In this document: piece by piece, positions 37,790-51,989 of the stretch
Position numbering within the stretch: position 1 is the stretch's first letter
Layout: the number at the start of each line of letters is the position of its first letter
Source of the DNA: Ptychodera flava
Lineage: Eukaryota; Hemichordata; Enteropneusta; Ptychoderidae
Length of the DNA: 64,000 nucleotides
Direction of reading: 5' to 3'
Assembly: GCF_041260155.1 (NCBI RefSeq)
Contig: NC_091936.1
Span: 39,506,866 to 39,570,865 of the forward strand
Position numbers and translations under genes: made by a program
The notes under the pieces: generated by a model
Database searches by the model: none
Seen by the model: the letters and a program-made list of their open reading frames with translations, nothing else
Told to the model about the DNA's origin: nothing

Positions 37790-38995
37790 TAACGTGACGT
37801 AGAACGACCAGAGAATAAATTCCGTATTTTAGTTCAAAGACGACAAACTTGCTTTGTGCATGTGATAACTTCTGTTATCGTTGTTTATTTTTACTCACTG
37901 GCCTTACCGATGACGAATTCAATTATTACAGCCCCGTCCCCTGATGATGGATTATTACGAGATAATGCAGTCTAAAGGAAATTTGAACTTTCAGACAGTT
38001 CATGTAAATACAGTCACAGTAAGCGTGGCCTCTTCATACTGTGACACGATAAGACAGACACAGTTACTGACGTTTTCATCAGTAAAGACACAAGACACAC
38101 GAGGAAAATCCCAGTAAAACGCATACTGTATTTAATCACTTCGCTCAAAGCGAACAACAGTTTCAGTTTCAGCCAATTTTGTGACGAAAGTGACTGAGAC
38201 ACAGATTTTTTCGCAACATGGAACGATGATTTTCACAATATTATGCTGAAAACATTCAAAATCTCAGCAATGTACGAGATGCCAAAATAAACAGTCGAAA
38301 AAGTAATGAAATATTGTTTGTTCCAGCAAAACAGAATTTACAAAAAACTAAATTCCTATTGTTTTTGCGATTTTACTTATCGTTTTCGATACGTAGGGTC
38401 TATAGGAATAATTTATGAAAGGATCGATCAGGATTCAGTTATCCAAGAGTTTATAACAGCATATACATTTTAGCTATCAGTACAGCCTGATTCGAAATAC
38501 AGTGGTTCACTAAACGACCAAATTATTATTTACTCTCAGACTGCATATTAGGGCACAGCGGGATTTAACAGACCCTGTTGCTGATGGCTGGGAACATTGT
38601 TGTTATCGACAATAGCCTAATCAAACACTAGACTAGAGGACGTCAGCTGTCAGCAAAATTCTGCGACCATGTTGGAATCACGTACGTCTAGAACACCATG
38701 ATGGCAATCACCTGATTTCGAAGCAGCTTGGAAAGTTTTTGGAAGGATTACTTTTACATCAGGAAAAAATATGCAATTATATGATCTGTAATGGAAATTA
38801 CCTCCAATTGATTGTCACGCTATTTTTCCTGCGGTAGCGGTATCATATGCATCTGACAACAGTTGTTTAACTGATACAAAATGTAGTTTCGTTAAAAAAA
38901 CACATACAGCTAACTTAAAAATCACGGATAATGAAAAATTATATGACACAAGGCCAGGAAATAAGCCTGTGAGTTTAATACTACCTTAAAGGTAT
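37790..38995. other. No gene recognised
   Basis: Unique-looking AT-rich sequence between two T2 MITEs. A 62-codon minus-strand frame at 38014-38202 has no family signature. Confidence 0.5.
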
Positions 38996-38999
38996 ACTG

Positions 39000-39174
39000 T
39001 CACCTGCTCAAATTTTTACCACAGTTACCATGGAAAAAGAAAATCTAACCAATCACAGATTTTATGCGGATGGCCGCTTTTTAAAAACAGCGCCCCCACA
39101 TGGGCATTTTGAATACCAAGGAACGCCCCTTTGACTTTATATGGGCATATTTAGATTACAGGTGACTGTATACT
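39000..39174 (+). mobile_element. T2 MITE, second copy
   Basis: TTAA|AGGTATACTGTCACCTG...CAGGTGACTGTATACTT; same orientation as 37603-37788 and about 1.4 kb from it. The right TTAA is altered. Confidence 0.8.
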
Positions 39175-39336
39175 TTTATATGACATACGAAACTATGTAA
39201 AGATGCACGGTAATATGGCACCATCCTGTAAACTGTAATATGAAAACAAGTGCACTTTTCTGTTATGTTCCTTGCTCCGTTGTCAACCTATAGATTTCAT
39301 TATTACCATTATTGCCCCTGTTTTCAAACTTTTTAA

Positions 39337-39679
39337 GGTAGTATGCACCTCGAAAGTGAAAGACTTAAAGTTTTGTTCAAACTTTCCTCAATAAAACTTT
39401 CTCTCTTACCAAATCAACAAAAAAATTCAGGGGTCACCGTGGAAAGTTTGGTACTAGAGCAACAAATTACCTGGCATTTACTGATATTTGAAATTCAAAA
39501 TGGCCTCCATCCTTGTGCTAACTCTATTGCGAAAAAAAAAATTTCGATTTCGCAAAACTTTGACGGCGGAAATATTTCTTATTTAAAGAGCTTTAAAATG
39601 AGCCCCCACAACTGGTAGATCAGAAAAGAACTGTAAATATTTCAGAGACCAAATATCTGTGCCGGAGGCACGTTCTACC
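39337..39679 (+). mobile_element. T1 MITE, 343 bp
   Basis: TTAA|GGTAGTATGCACCTCGAAAG...GGCACGTTCTACC|ATAA; the right TTAA is changed by one base. Confidence 0.8.
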
Positions 39680-40745
39680 ATAATGACGTATTTACATCTA
39701 CTCCTTTATACTATAAAATCTCAATTAATTGTATCACAACTTCATCGCGCGTATTTATCATCTGAGGCAGAGTGGGCTAATCATTGATTTCTCTAGTAAT
39801 TTCATAGATTGACGGCTTTTAATCATTCCAGTCTCTTTGACCTTTGTGGCTCCCTTGAAGAAACGTAATTAAATATTATAGACACAGTTATGCTTCCTCT
39901 AATTTTGTTGAGGAACTAACTGAGGAAATACAAAATAGGTGATCATTGCAGAACAATTTAGTGAGCTAAGATATGCGAAGACAAGCGATCTGAATTACAC
40001 CTGGTAATAATATGCATTCTGTTTCTGTAGAAACAACACTCAAATCAGCAATGTATCAGCTCACTTACGACGCCGATGCTCCATTATTGCTCATATTGAA
40101 TATTGGATATAAAATCGTCTCTGCGACATGAAGTTTTTATCCGCAACCTCCTTCTAATAGTGGCACCTTCACTCACCATGACCATGCAAAATTCTCTCGA
40201 AACCTGCTTCAACTCTTAAATACTCGGCATTTTAATTAAAAAACTCGAAGACACTATTCTGTCAATCATGTATTGTTAAATAGGCAGAGCATCTGTCAGC
40301 AAAGTTTGAGTGATTGAAACAGAGTCAAGTTTAGTTTCTATGGCGATATCGCACAGTTATGCCATTTTAGATTGTGCATTCCACACTGCAAACGAGATAG
40401 TCAGTGGTGGTTGTTGACGAAGGTCGCACCGAAGACTCTACCCAAACGATACAATGCACGGCTAGCATGATGCATTTGTTGCAGTTTTGATTTGGATGAT
40501 ATGAAAGCTATGCTTTCTTACAATTAAAAACCGCACTGAACCCCTCCCCCCCCAAATATCAAAAAAGCTTTTCAAAAAAGGTAACCCTGGTCCAATCTAC
40601 CGACCCTAGGTCAGTAAACACTGGTCATTCCCTTCGTCCTCTTGTTTTTCAATATTTGGTGCACTGCACCACATAACTAAAACTATGCGATGACGTATCA
40701 TGTGACATTTTCTCAGTTTGCATCTGTTAAACAATTACAGGAAAG
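39680..40745. other. Upstream region of the sulfotransferase gene
   Basis: No coding exon recognised. It should hold the promoter and perhaps a 5' untranslated exon, but no clear core element or donor could be assigned. Confidence 0.4.
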
Positions 40746-40985
40746 ATGATGCTTCGGAAAATTAAAACACATTCCACTGTGACTGTACTGTGCGCTCTGA
40801 CTGTCTGCCTCTCTGTTTGGTGGTTTGCATTGCCTCATGATAAACAAGAGCAGTCAATCGGTGAAGACGACAAAATAACCTTATCGTGAGTATAAATTAA
40901 TCGCTATTGCTTTATCATCAAGTCAGGTTCGCATTAAAATAGTCTTCAGTTATAAAACTTTAGGATGTTTTCGTTGGATCAATGT

Positions 40986-41048
<63 letters not shown>

Positions 41049-42699
41049 CATACATACATACATACATACATACATACATACATACATACATACATACACA
41101 CATACACATACATACATACACACACACACATACATACATACATACATACATACATACATACATACATACATACATACATACATACATACATACATACATA
41201 CATACATACATACATACATACATACATACATACATACATACATACATACATACATACATACATACATACATACATACAGGTGACGATAAATGATAACGCC
41301 GTTGGAATTAGTTGAGACAATTATTAGAATTATTTAAATGACTCTGTGAGATGTCATTTCATTTTTAAGTCATAGCGATAAAAGCGATAGGAGTAAATAT
41401 AACAAAACAATGATTACAGCAATGATGATACTCTAATGGTGGTGACAGTGTTTTTGACCTTAGTTTTGGATAATTTGGAATAAAGTTAATTTCAAAAGTC
41501 ATGGTAATCTTTCTGTAATTAAGTTTTCTGCACTGATTTTCCTCTAGGATTTGCAAGGGAAAAAGGGGAGGGTATTTATCAACATATTTCGCGAAAGGGG
41601 GGGGGGTGAATTTACGCATATTATAGTCATTTTTGGCATATTACAATACTCCACCATTAATCTCTTGATCTAATCATATTTCAGAGAGGAGCGTCAAATC
41701 GCACGTAAAGCAAGTCCGAAAGTGAACGTTTATCACAGCGACCAACAAGAAAAGGAGATTAGAGGTTCGTCGTCGAGGGAAAGATGTCAGCCGATCAATA
41801 GGTTCATTTTCATTAAAACCGAAAAGACAGGAAGTAGCACGATGACAAGTCTCCTATTCAGATATGGACTGAAAAATGACCTCGTCGCGGCGTTGGTACC
41901 AGATGAAACTTATCTGATACGGTATGATAAACTAGCTGAAAACTACGAAATCTTGCGCTATAACTGTACTGATTTTCCCGGTTACGATTTCATTGCTAAT
42001 CACATTAATTACAAACGTGAGGCGATGGAAAACATCATTCAAGGTGCAAAGTACATTACGATAATCAGGTCGCCATACACACACGTCCGATCAAGATTTT
42101 TCTTTTTTGGCCCCCACAAATCTTTTAGCAACGCATCCACAGACTCGGAGGCTTTCTTGGCCTACCTAAAATGGAAGAATGACAGTTATGAGCAACTTGG
42201 TCGAGCTACCTGGGGCGAAAATTCGCTGTCGATGAGATTCGGTATATACAGTCAGAATCCGAAAGTACTGAGTGAAAACTTTCAAAAGCTTGATGAGGAG
42301 TTAGATCTCGTCATGTTGACCGAGTACTTCGACGAGTCCCTGATTTTGTTGAGAAAACTTATGTGTTGGAGTTTTGAGGATATTGTTTACTACCCTCAAA
42401 AGGTTGATAGAACTCCACATCCGCCAATAACCAGCGAGATGAGGGACTTCATTGACAAATTATCGATGGCTGACATTCAGATGTACGATTATTTCAACAA
42501 GACGTTCTGGGAGAAAGTGAAGAGTTACGGTGATGGATTCGATGAAGACCTCCTAAAATTTCGCAGCATCAAGCGAGATGTTACCGAAAACTGCGAAATG
42601 GAACCTGAGTCCGACTATTGCAGATTGTTGCACATGGATGATCTCCCCATCACTAAAGTGGCGTACCGGAGACAAATGCGATGGATGTGCACTGACTAA
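40746..42699 (+). CDS. Galactose 3-O-sulfotransferase-like protein (Gal3ST family), two exons
   Basis: Predicted Golgi type II enzyme moving sulfate from PAPS to the 3-OH of galactose on glycolipid or glycan. Exon 1 is 40746-40885 (donor C|GTGAGT), exon 2 is 41685-42699 (acceptor ATTTCAG); they join in frame at a Ser codon to give 384 residues, close to the family's 400-480. Residues 1-9 are basic and 10-29 form a signal anchor (TVLCALTVCLSVWWFAL). The 5'-phosphosulfate loop KTEKTGSST is at 91-99; the 3'-phosphate site IIRSPYTHVRSRF is at about 173-185, with R175 and S183 kept but RSP where the family usually has RDP. LTEYFDESLILLRKLMCW (258-275) and FNKTFWEKV are family signatures. Several N-glycosylation sites are present (NCT, NAS, NDS, NKT). 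An acceptor-like ATTACAG just before the ATG suggests a further 5' exon. AATAAA lies at 42960. The acceptor sugar cannot be told. Confidence 0.93.
40985..41278. repeat. (GATA)n and (TACA)n microsatellites in the sulfotransferase intron
   Basis: About 64 bases of ATAGATAG, then about 230 bases of CATACATA. Long MYVCMYVC frames on the minus strand are artefacts of this repeat. Confidence 0.97.
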
Positions 42700-43800
42700 T
42701 ATACAATATGTTAACTAATTCAGCATGACTTTTCCTGTCGTGGCATAGGTTTTCTGGAACTCTCCACTTCAATTTCTTTACGATTAATTTCTTAGGGCAC
42801 TCAATGTATCAACCATCCAACAACTGAAGAACATCAGTGAAAGTTTAAAAGATAACAGATCTTCATGCTGTAAAAATTGCATCGTTCTAAATTTGTGACT
42901 ATATTCCTTAAGTTAATCACAATGGAGCCTTGAAAATTTGATGACAAAGTTGTTGAAAAAATAAAAACAAATTGGCACCTGAGGTGAACTGAATATAATT
43001 CCGTTACATTTTATTAGATATTTAGCAAGCGCCCTCCTCGACGAGTATAACTGCTACTTGGTCCACTGCATTTTGTAATCATGACAGATATCTGGAACTT
43101 ATTTTGAAGGGATGGTTTTTTTATCATCTTTATCTCGGAGCAATTGACTAACTGTCCACAACTTTCAAAGGAGAACAAAGGACTAAAATCGCATTAACAG
43201 TCAATGTCAACAACCACTAGGCCTAATGCGAGTACCAGGGATTGAGGACTGCCCCTCTAAGATTTGCGTTGAATGCCTTCAAGATGAATTAGCACTTGTT
43301 GACAACAACTACTTGTACAACTCTAGGTCTTAGATGACGGGAGGAATCAATTTATGCAAAGATAACCACATTAGAATATTTTTTCCATATCTGTTGTTGT
43401 TGTGCGCATGTCTTCATGTAGCTTGCTCCCGGCTGTCAGGCTGTACGTGCGTGGTTTTCTGACCTGCGACTAAGCGTGTGTGTTACATTCCGACGCTATC
43501 ACAAAACCTAAGCCTGGTCTGACATTTGGATAAAATCCAATATTATTAGAACACAGTAGTATGACCATAGACCCTCCAGGTTTTCTCCGAAGGTCTGCGG
43601 TATGACTGAGCATGGAGGTAGTGTCTCTTCCTACCTCCATGGACTGAGGTAACGACGTTCGCCAGTGGCGACTTCATGAACTATCAGGACATATTATACA
43701 CATAAGCAAAATGCAAAATTAACATAAAAATTCCTGGTGAAGATGAAACGAAATGGTGACGGTGTTTTACGAGGCCTGGAATTGATGTCACCGTAATAGT
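42700..43800. other. 3' flank of the sulfotransferase gene, no other gene seen
   Basis: Contains the AATAAA signal at 42960-42965. At 43611-43641 a small hairpin, CATGGAGGTAG / CTACCTCCATG, resembles sequence near 23706-23730. Confidence 0.5.
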
Positions 43801-43820
43801 CGCGCCAGCGGCTTACTGAC

Positions 43821-43891
43821 TACGCATGCGCATATTCACTATGCGAGTAACCGGAAGTGTACCCTTCTCTCATGAACGCCGCCATGTTTTC
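43821..43891. promoter_or_regulatory. Candidate CpG-type promoter: NRF-1, ETS and YY1 motifs
   Basis: TACGCATGCGCA (43821-43832, NRF-1-like), ACCGGAAGT (43850-43858, ETS-like) and GCCGCCATGTTTTC (43878-43891, YY1-like on the minus strand) lie within 71 bases. This cluster is typical of animal housekeeping promoters. Direction and target gene are unknown. Confidence 0.45.
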
Positions 43892-44338
43892 TTTATGAGT
43901 ACTCGTAAATAAACAAACACGAAACAAATTATTAATTTACAACATGCCATTTATAAAATATACCTCTTTTATTAGCCAGTAAATGTTAATATGTAACAGG
44001 TCTGACCTGAGAGTGAGCGCAGCGTAGGGTATATCGTCATTGATGTTTTCAGGCAATAGCATGCTAATTTCTGTGTTTGATGCATGATGCATATCTTGGC
44101 CATTGAGGTTGAATTGTTGTCAACTGTTTTCTAGAATAACATTTATAGTAATTTAACTCGGAAATCCAAGTTCACTTGCGAAAATTATTTAAAACTGGTA
44201 AATTATATGATTCCGAGCATGTTTATTATATTAAACAGGGGCGGGAACATCTAACAGAGGCAGTCTAATGTAAAATACGTACTTGATATTCTCGTCGGCA
44301 ACTCTCAGCACACGATTTCGCGTGAGTTGACCGTTCGT

Positions 44339-44535
44339 TCTCGCGAGAGTAGGCTTGTTTCAAAATGGCGGCGCCTAGTGATGACCGAACCGGGCCTTCA
44401 AAAGTGATCGAAAATATTCATTTTGAACCAAATTTCACACTTTCTTTGAAACAGAGAGATTCTTTTGTCGGAAATACACATTGTCGAGTAGGATTTGTGG
44501 TAGATGATATCTTTAATTTCGCGCAATCCGTGTAA
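44339..44535 (+). promoter_or_regulatory. Candidate promoter with TCTCGCGAGA and a 56-codon ORF
   Basis: The palindrome TCTCGCGAGA (44339-44348) is a known animal core-promoter element. Seventeen bases later CAAAATGGCGGCG matches the YY1/start-codon context and opens a frame at 44365 (MAAPSDDRTGPSKVIENIHF) closing at 44535. No family was recognised. A second AAAATGGCCGCCGCCATGG lies at about 44544, with a possible donor AG|GTATAT at 44586. Probably the 5' end of an expressed transcript. Whether the 56-residue peptide is real is open. Confidence 0.45.
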
Positions 44536-44599
44536 AAGTATTCAAAATGGCCGCCGCCATGGAAGTGCTCTCTTTTCAAACTCGTAGGTATATAGAGAT

Positions 44600-45990
44600 T
44601 CCATTCTAATTTTCTTGTACACGCGTTAGTCTTAATGCTCGCTTCGCGAGCGGCCTTAGGCCGCTCTCGCTGCGCTCGCTATTATGCACCTTGTCGCTGA
44701 TACAAAATATCGTTAATATCACGCATAAAAAGTAGAAAATGGGAGAAAACTGTCGTGCATATGAACCGGAGCATACACAAAGAATGCTAGGATTGAATTT
44801 TTGAAAAGCGCCCCCTGTGTCAATAACTAGATTCAAGAATTGCCAGTTTTTAGATGGAACGCTCTAGTTTTCAGCTTGCAAGTGGAAGGTGGGCAGTGCA
44901 GTTACCATTGCAATGGTAACCATGGCATAATACGTCTTTTGTTTAACACAATAGGCTGTTATCATGGTAAAAATTGCCAGTTTTTGTTCAACATTTTTAC
45001 ACATCACAGAAAATCTATTCCTGCACTGCTGCAGGGTTTGACGTCGTGTACGTCAGCGTACGTACGTGAACTGTTTTCATCTGAGGGAAAGTGGGCATAG
45101 TCGTCATATAAACGTATATGAAGTAACAATAAATTATATTTTATCATGAATCAACATTGCCAATCTTAACCCCTGGCGCGACACCAAGGGCTGAGCCCTA
45201 TATAACTTTATTCAATATTTAATATCAACAGAATTCGTGCCCAGTGACCAGTCTGTTGTATTTACGCACACAGCCGATTACGCGCTTACATCGAATTAAA
45301 TATCACAGCTGTACGATACGTTTCTTACGTTCTACTATTCAATTGACATATTCTTAAAAACATATGCATTTAATTTTACAGCGTGGACCTGGCTCAAGTC
45401 GATGTGGCGTGTTACACTAATACATATTTCAATAACAAAACAAAACAAACAAAACAAAATGTGGCACATGTCGCATGGATGGTTACCACGATGCTAAGTA
45501 AACACCTATTACCGGGTCATGAGGGCTATAGCGCCCATTTATTTACTATAGGCTACAGAAGAGAACGTCGGAACGCAGCATAAACTACACTTATAGAAAC
45601 TACCCAGAAAACATCACGCCTGTGATGGTGACCCCTGGCCAGCTGTCAATATCTTTTGGGGCTTTTGTCTTTTAGCCTGCTTTGCATATGCGTCGTTGGA
45701 CACGACCTGCCAATCACCCAGGTAGTCAATTAAACTATTAATTGACAGTTTACTGACCCAATTAACACTATCCAGCAGTATCAGTCATATTTTAATCGCG
45801 TGGCCCGGGTGGGCACAACGTAGGAACGCGTGTACTATATGTGTACGTTTCACTTGCGGTGTTGTTTGTACCATCGTGCGTTTGAAGTCCTTGTTTCACC
45901 TACAGCATTGCCTTTAAGGTGATAGGCTCACTATTAATGTTCAGTATCATTGCACCGAGTTCTACCCACGGTGAAAACCACCTGTTTTGC
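44600..45990. other. No gene recognised
   Basis: Holds a palindromic cluster, GCTCGCTTCGCGAGCGGCC / GGCCGCTCTCGCTGC, at 44638-44682, and TACCATTGCAATGGTAACCA at 44905. No assignable exon. Confidence 0.45.
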
Positions 45991-46572
45991 CTACTAATTA
46001 CTGCCCGTAGCTGCCCGTCCTGAATGTAGCCCATCATAGCTACAGTAATCAGTCAATATATAATACCCTGCGCCTTATACTTTTTATATAAACCTGTAAA
46101 ATCATAGTCCGAGCCGTAAAATTGTTGACTTTCGATCCGATATACAGGTTGATCGTTGAATCGCACAGTCGCATCCATGTTTACTTGCCCCATAAGCTTA
46201 CTACTCTGCAAAGGGTGGGTAGATGGAATTCCAGGGCCAAAAATGAACACCGGGGCGAAACTTTTTGTGAATCCATGTGAAAACATAAATCATTTATCAG
46301 TTTTGATATATACTCCTCGATTGTAAGTTTGATCAAAACCGAGACCACATTCAAGGGCTATGCAGACTGTCCATGTACACACACACAGGCAACCACCGGT
46401 GAATATCAGCGTCAGCGGCATAACTATCGGGTCGTAAATTGATCGGCGGTTTGGGGGCCCCTGGACTATGATTTTATAAGTTTAAGATATCGACCTATTA
46501 CTGTATTGAAAATGCCAATTCGTGACGGGCAGTGCTAAAAGAATGACGGGCAGGGACGGCAGTAATTAGTAG
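45991..46572. mobile_element. TIR element, about 582 bp
   Basis: Inverted ends CTACTAATTACTGCCCGTAG and CTGCCCGTCC versus GACGGGCAGGGACGGCAGTA and ATTAGTAG. A further GACGGGCAGTGC repeat lies near the right end. A 77-codon minus-strand frame (46053-46286) inside shows no known domain. No clear target duplication. Confidence 0.6.
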
Positions 46573-49136
<2,564 letters not shown>

Positions 49137-49453
49137 TCATTGTGTCCGTTTGACAATTATAACTCCAGAATGATTAAGATGGAACTTGTTCAGCCTTTAC
49201 AACATTAAAACGCGCCAATTTTTGTTTCATTTTAACCATCGACGCGGATGTATACCTGTTTACCTATATCAATATAATTCCGAACAAGTATTATCAATCA
49301 GCTAGTGGTCAAAATAAACTCAGGACTGGTTGAAATAAATGTACAGATAATTGAATGCACCAAGAGTTTTCTGGTTGAAAATGTTCAGATTTCAGAATAA
49401 GGCGCTACATCTGTCGACTGCTTCGTCGTTGGAGAGATAAGCGATTGAGCCCC

Positions 49454-49678
49454 TCAACAGCAGTCGCATCCTTCGCCCTTCACCATTTTCTCGGCCGTCC
49501 ACTCGGGGAACTGCACCGCCTTGAGCAGGAGCTCGCACAGCTGTTTGCAGAAGTCTATACAGACGCCGAAGGGGAGGCAGATGATGTAGAACCAGGCAAC
49601 GAAGAAAGCGACGGGCCAGGAGACGAAGACAAGACAAAGAAACCAGAGGATGGTGAAGCAGACCTCCTTGGCGCCCAT
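49454..49678 (-). CDS. Small membrane protein, 74 residues, Cys-rich C-terminus
   Basis: An intronless frame starts MGAKEVCFTILWFLCLVFVS (ATG in ACC ATG GGC context, close to the Kozak consensus). Two adjacent hydrophobic stretches (about 7-23 and 25-41) are separated by a Trp-Pro, so a membrane hairpin or double span is likely. Then FCKQLCELLLKAVQFPEW, an amphipathic helix, and a polar tail ending GEGCDCC. The terminal cysteines could be lipid-modified (inference). Third positions are strongly G/C (for example GGCGCCAAGGAGGTC), unlike the AT-rich surroundings, which supports true coding. I cannot name the family with confidence; the layout resembles small arthropod and echinoderm proteins with Cys-rich ends. 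A T1 MITE lies about 85 bases upstream of the start. Confidence 0.75.
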   Translation of the reverse strand: MGAKEVCFTILWFLCLVFVSWPVAFFVAWFYIICLPFGVCIDFCKQLCELLLKAVQFPEWTAEKMVKGEGCDCC

Positions 49679-49761
49679 GGTGAGTTCAAAAGGTGAGGTA
49701 TCCGGTCAGACCTTCGTGAAATAAGAAAAGAAAGAACTCGTATCAAGTTGTGCTTTTTTAA

Positions 49762-50095
49762 AGCTAGAACGCACCTAGGGGACAGACACTCGGAGTCTCA
49801 AACTTTTACAATTCCTTTCTGATATAGCACTTGTGGGGGTTCATTTTAAAGCTCTTGGTGAAAGAAAACTTAATTTTTCGAAATTCGAAAATTTTATTTT
49901 TTTCCATGGAGTTAACATAGGAATGGCGGCCATTTTGAATGAATGTCTGTAAATCTTGGGTTATTTATTTCTCTAGTACTACAATTTGCACGGTGATCCC
50001 AAATTTTTATTCTTGATTTTGAAAGCGAAAGGTTGAAAGATTGAGGAAAGTTTGAGTAAAAGTTTAAGTCTTTCACTTTCGAGGCGCATACTACC
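49762..50095 (-). mobile_element. T1 MITE just upstream of the small membrane-protein gene
   Basis: GCTAGAACGCACCTAGGGGA...GAGGCGCATACTACC with TTAAA on both sides, about 85 bases beyond the start codon of the gene at 49454-49678. It could supply or disturb promoter sequence. Confidence 0.8.
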
Positions 50096-50099
50096 TTAA

Positions 50100-51060
50100 A
50101 ATGGTCGTTGCAACTTTATGACAGTGACCGCTAAACGTAAAATCGTGCATGTCCGATGTTGTCAATGACACATAGGAGTATCTGGGGCATAATTAAACTT
50201 AATCAATATTTTAACCTTGCGTCAACGTTGACGAGTTAATGCACGTTAGTACCCATTAAATGCTATATGATATCCATAATTAAACCGCAGTGAATAGTGA
50301 TATCGTTTACCAAAACTTTACTAAAATTTGCAGACCTGACGGATAGGAAGGCCATGTGTCATCATGTCAGACAATGACTATTTCCTGGCTCCTGAGGCTA
50401 TGCTGGTGTCGAAACGTTTTCTTATTATCCCAACGAATGATATTTAATATATTCATAACCATTACAGTAGTTCCCGGTCGATCTATGGTGTCACGTTATT
50501 CATTTGAGGTATAGGGTTCATTCGACAACCAGGACAGCCGCAGTACAGCACGAACAGAGCAAGGACAGACTGTATCGATTTCCTGTTATCGGAGCTTTGA
50601 TTGGCATGACTGACAAATCAAACGCCCTAATGTCAAAATCCATTGACCTCACTTCAGTGCTGGCTGTTAAAGTAATGAGTATTACCCAAATTGTTATGGT
50701 CCAAAATTTATTGATGTGGGAAAACTTTTCTTGTCTTTGATGTGTCGATCTTCGATCCTATTCGACTGTTATATGTTTCACTTACTCATCACCCGAGACA
50801 GCTATTTGTACTGCTAATCAATAAAAAACAAGGCCTTCCGATTGTATCAAGGAACGCGCCCTCACTCGCGTCTGCGCTACACCACGGTCCCTCCACAAAT
50901 TTGTGGAGGGACAGTGGCTACACTGGTCAGTTCTATGACGAAATAAGGCATGCAATGATGCATGTAGTGTTCTTTTAATTTTAATTTTTGTGAACATGTA
51001 GTTTGCAACCACTTTAGCAGAAAGGAATATCTAACATCATCACTAATATTTCAATATGCT
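50100..51060. other. No gene recognised; perfect 26-bp palindrome inside
   Basis: At 50887-50912 GTCCCTCCACAAA and its exact inverse meet without a loop, flanked by CACCAC/AGTGG. Frames of about 78 codons on the plus strand lack any domain signature. Confidence 0.5.
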
Positions 51061-51070
51061 ATGTTGCCCG

Positions 51071-51147
51071 TAGACTGAAAGATCCGTCGCTCGAGGCGTA
51101 AGACGGGAGCGAAGAGAGCGCCCTCGAGCGACGGATCTTTCAATCTA
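51071..51147. mobile_element. 77-bp hairpin MITE with 9-bp target duplication
   Basis: Ends TAGACTGAAAGATCCGTCGC / GCGACGGATCTTTCAATCTA pair over about 27 bases. Exact duplication TGTTGCCCG at 51062-51070 and 51148-51156. Nine-base duplications are typical of Mutator-like elements. Confidence 0.75.
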
Positions 51148-51645
51148 TGTTGCCCGGTGTGCTTTGGAATTTTCAATCCAAAAGAGCAGTGTCTGGTACA
51201 GAACAACGTCCGTTAGGTTTCCTTCTGGAACAAAAAATAACTTTCGGCAAGGAAACATTTTTAAAAAATTGTCCAACGCTTTTCACCCTTTAAATTTAGT
51301 GATGTAAAAACATTTCATTGCGTTTTATCATTCCTTGTTGGTAATTTCCCGCCATCCTGAATTGACGGCACGTTTTACTCCATAAAAACGGACATCGTCC
51401 AAACGCAGCACAAACACGTCTATATGCTACAATACATAGACTGAAAGGCTGGATTTAATCGCATTTAGTCCGTTCATTGTGAACACAAGTTTGAAGTCGT
51501 AAAATAAAAGAGAGACCATAACCAAAATAACCACATATACGGGAAATCTTTGTAAGGGATCTGCTGCTCAATATTGTGGGGTAAATTTGGACATGGTTTG
51601 GATAGGCATATTTGTCTTCCTGTCATTTTTCTTAGTCCCTTTCTG

Positions 51646-51989
51646 ACTGTAGAATGCACCTCGGGGACAGATACACGGAATATCTTTTTGCCCCAATTCT
51701 TTTATGATCTACCACTTGTGAGGGCTCATTTTAAAGGTCCTGAAGTAAGAAAAAAAATTCACCGTCTTAGTTTTTCCAAAATCGAAAATTTTATTTTTCC
51801 TCGTAGAGTTAACACAGGGATGGCGGCCATTATGAATTCCAAATATCGGTAGTGTCATATTAATACCAAACTTTGTACGGTGACCCCGAGTTTTATTCTT
51901 GATTTGGTGATAGTATGGTTGACAGTTTCATTGAGGAAAGTTTGCAAGGGTAAAATTTTAAGTCTCTTACTTTCAAGACGCGCACTACT
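51646..51989 (-). mobile_element. T1 MITE
   Basis: TGTAGAATGCACCTCGGGGA...AAGACGCGCACTACT|TTAA. Left TTAA not preserved. Confidence 0.75.

Noticed and set aside
40950-41320. Minus-strand frames of up to 105 codons (MYVCMYVC...)
   Set aside because: Pure translation of the (TACA)n/(GATA)n microsatellite within an intron.
46053-46286. 77-codon frame (FGPGIPSTHPLQSSKLMGQV...)
   Set aside because: Lies inside a TIR element and matches no family I know; not called as a gene.
49392-49746. Overlapping frames on both strands around the small membrane-protein gene
   Set aside because: Shadows of the GC-rich gene at 49454-49678; Arg/Pro/Ser-rich low-complexity translations.
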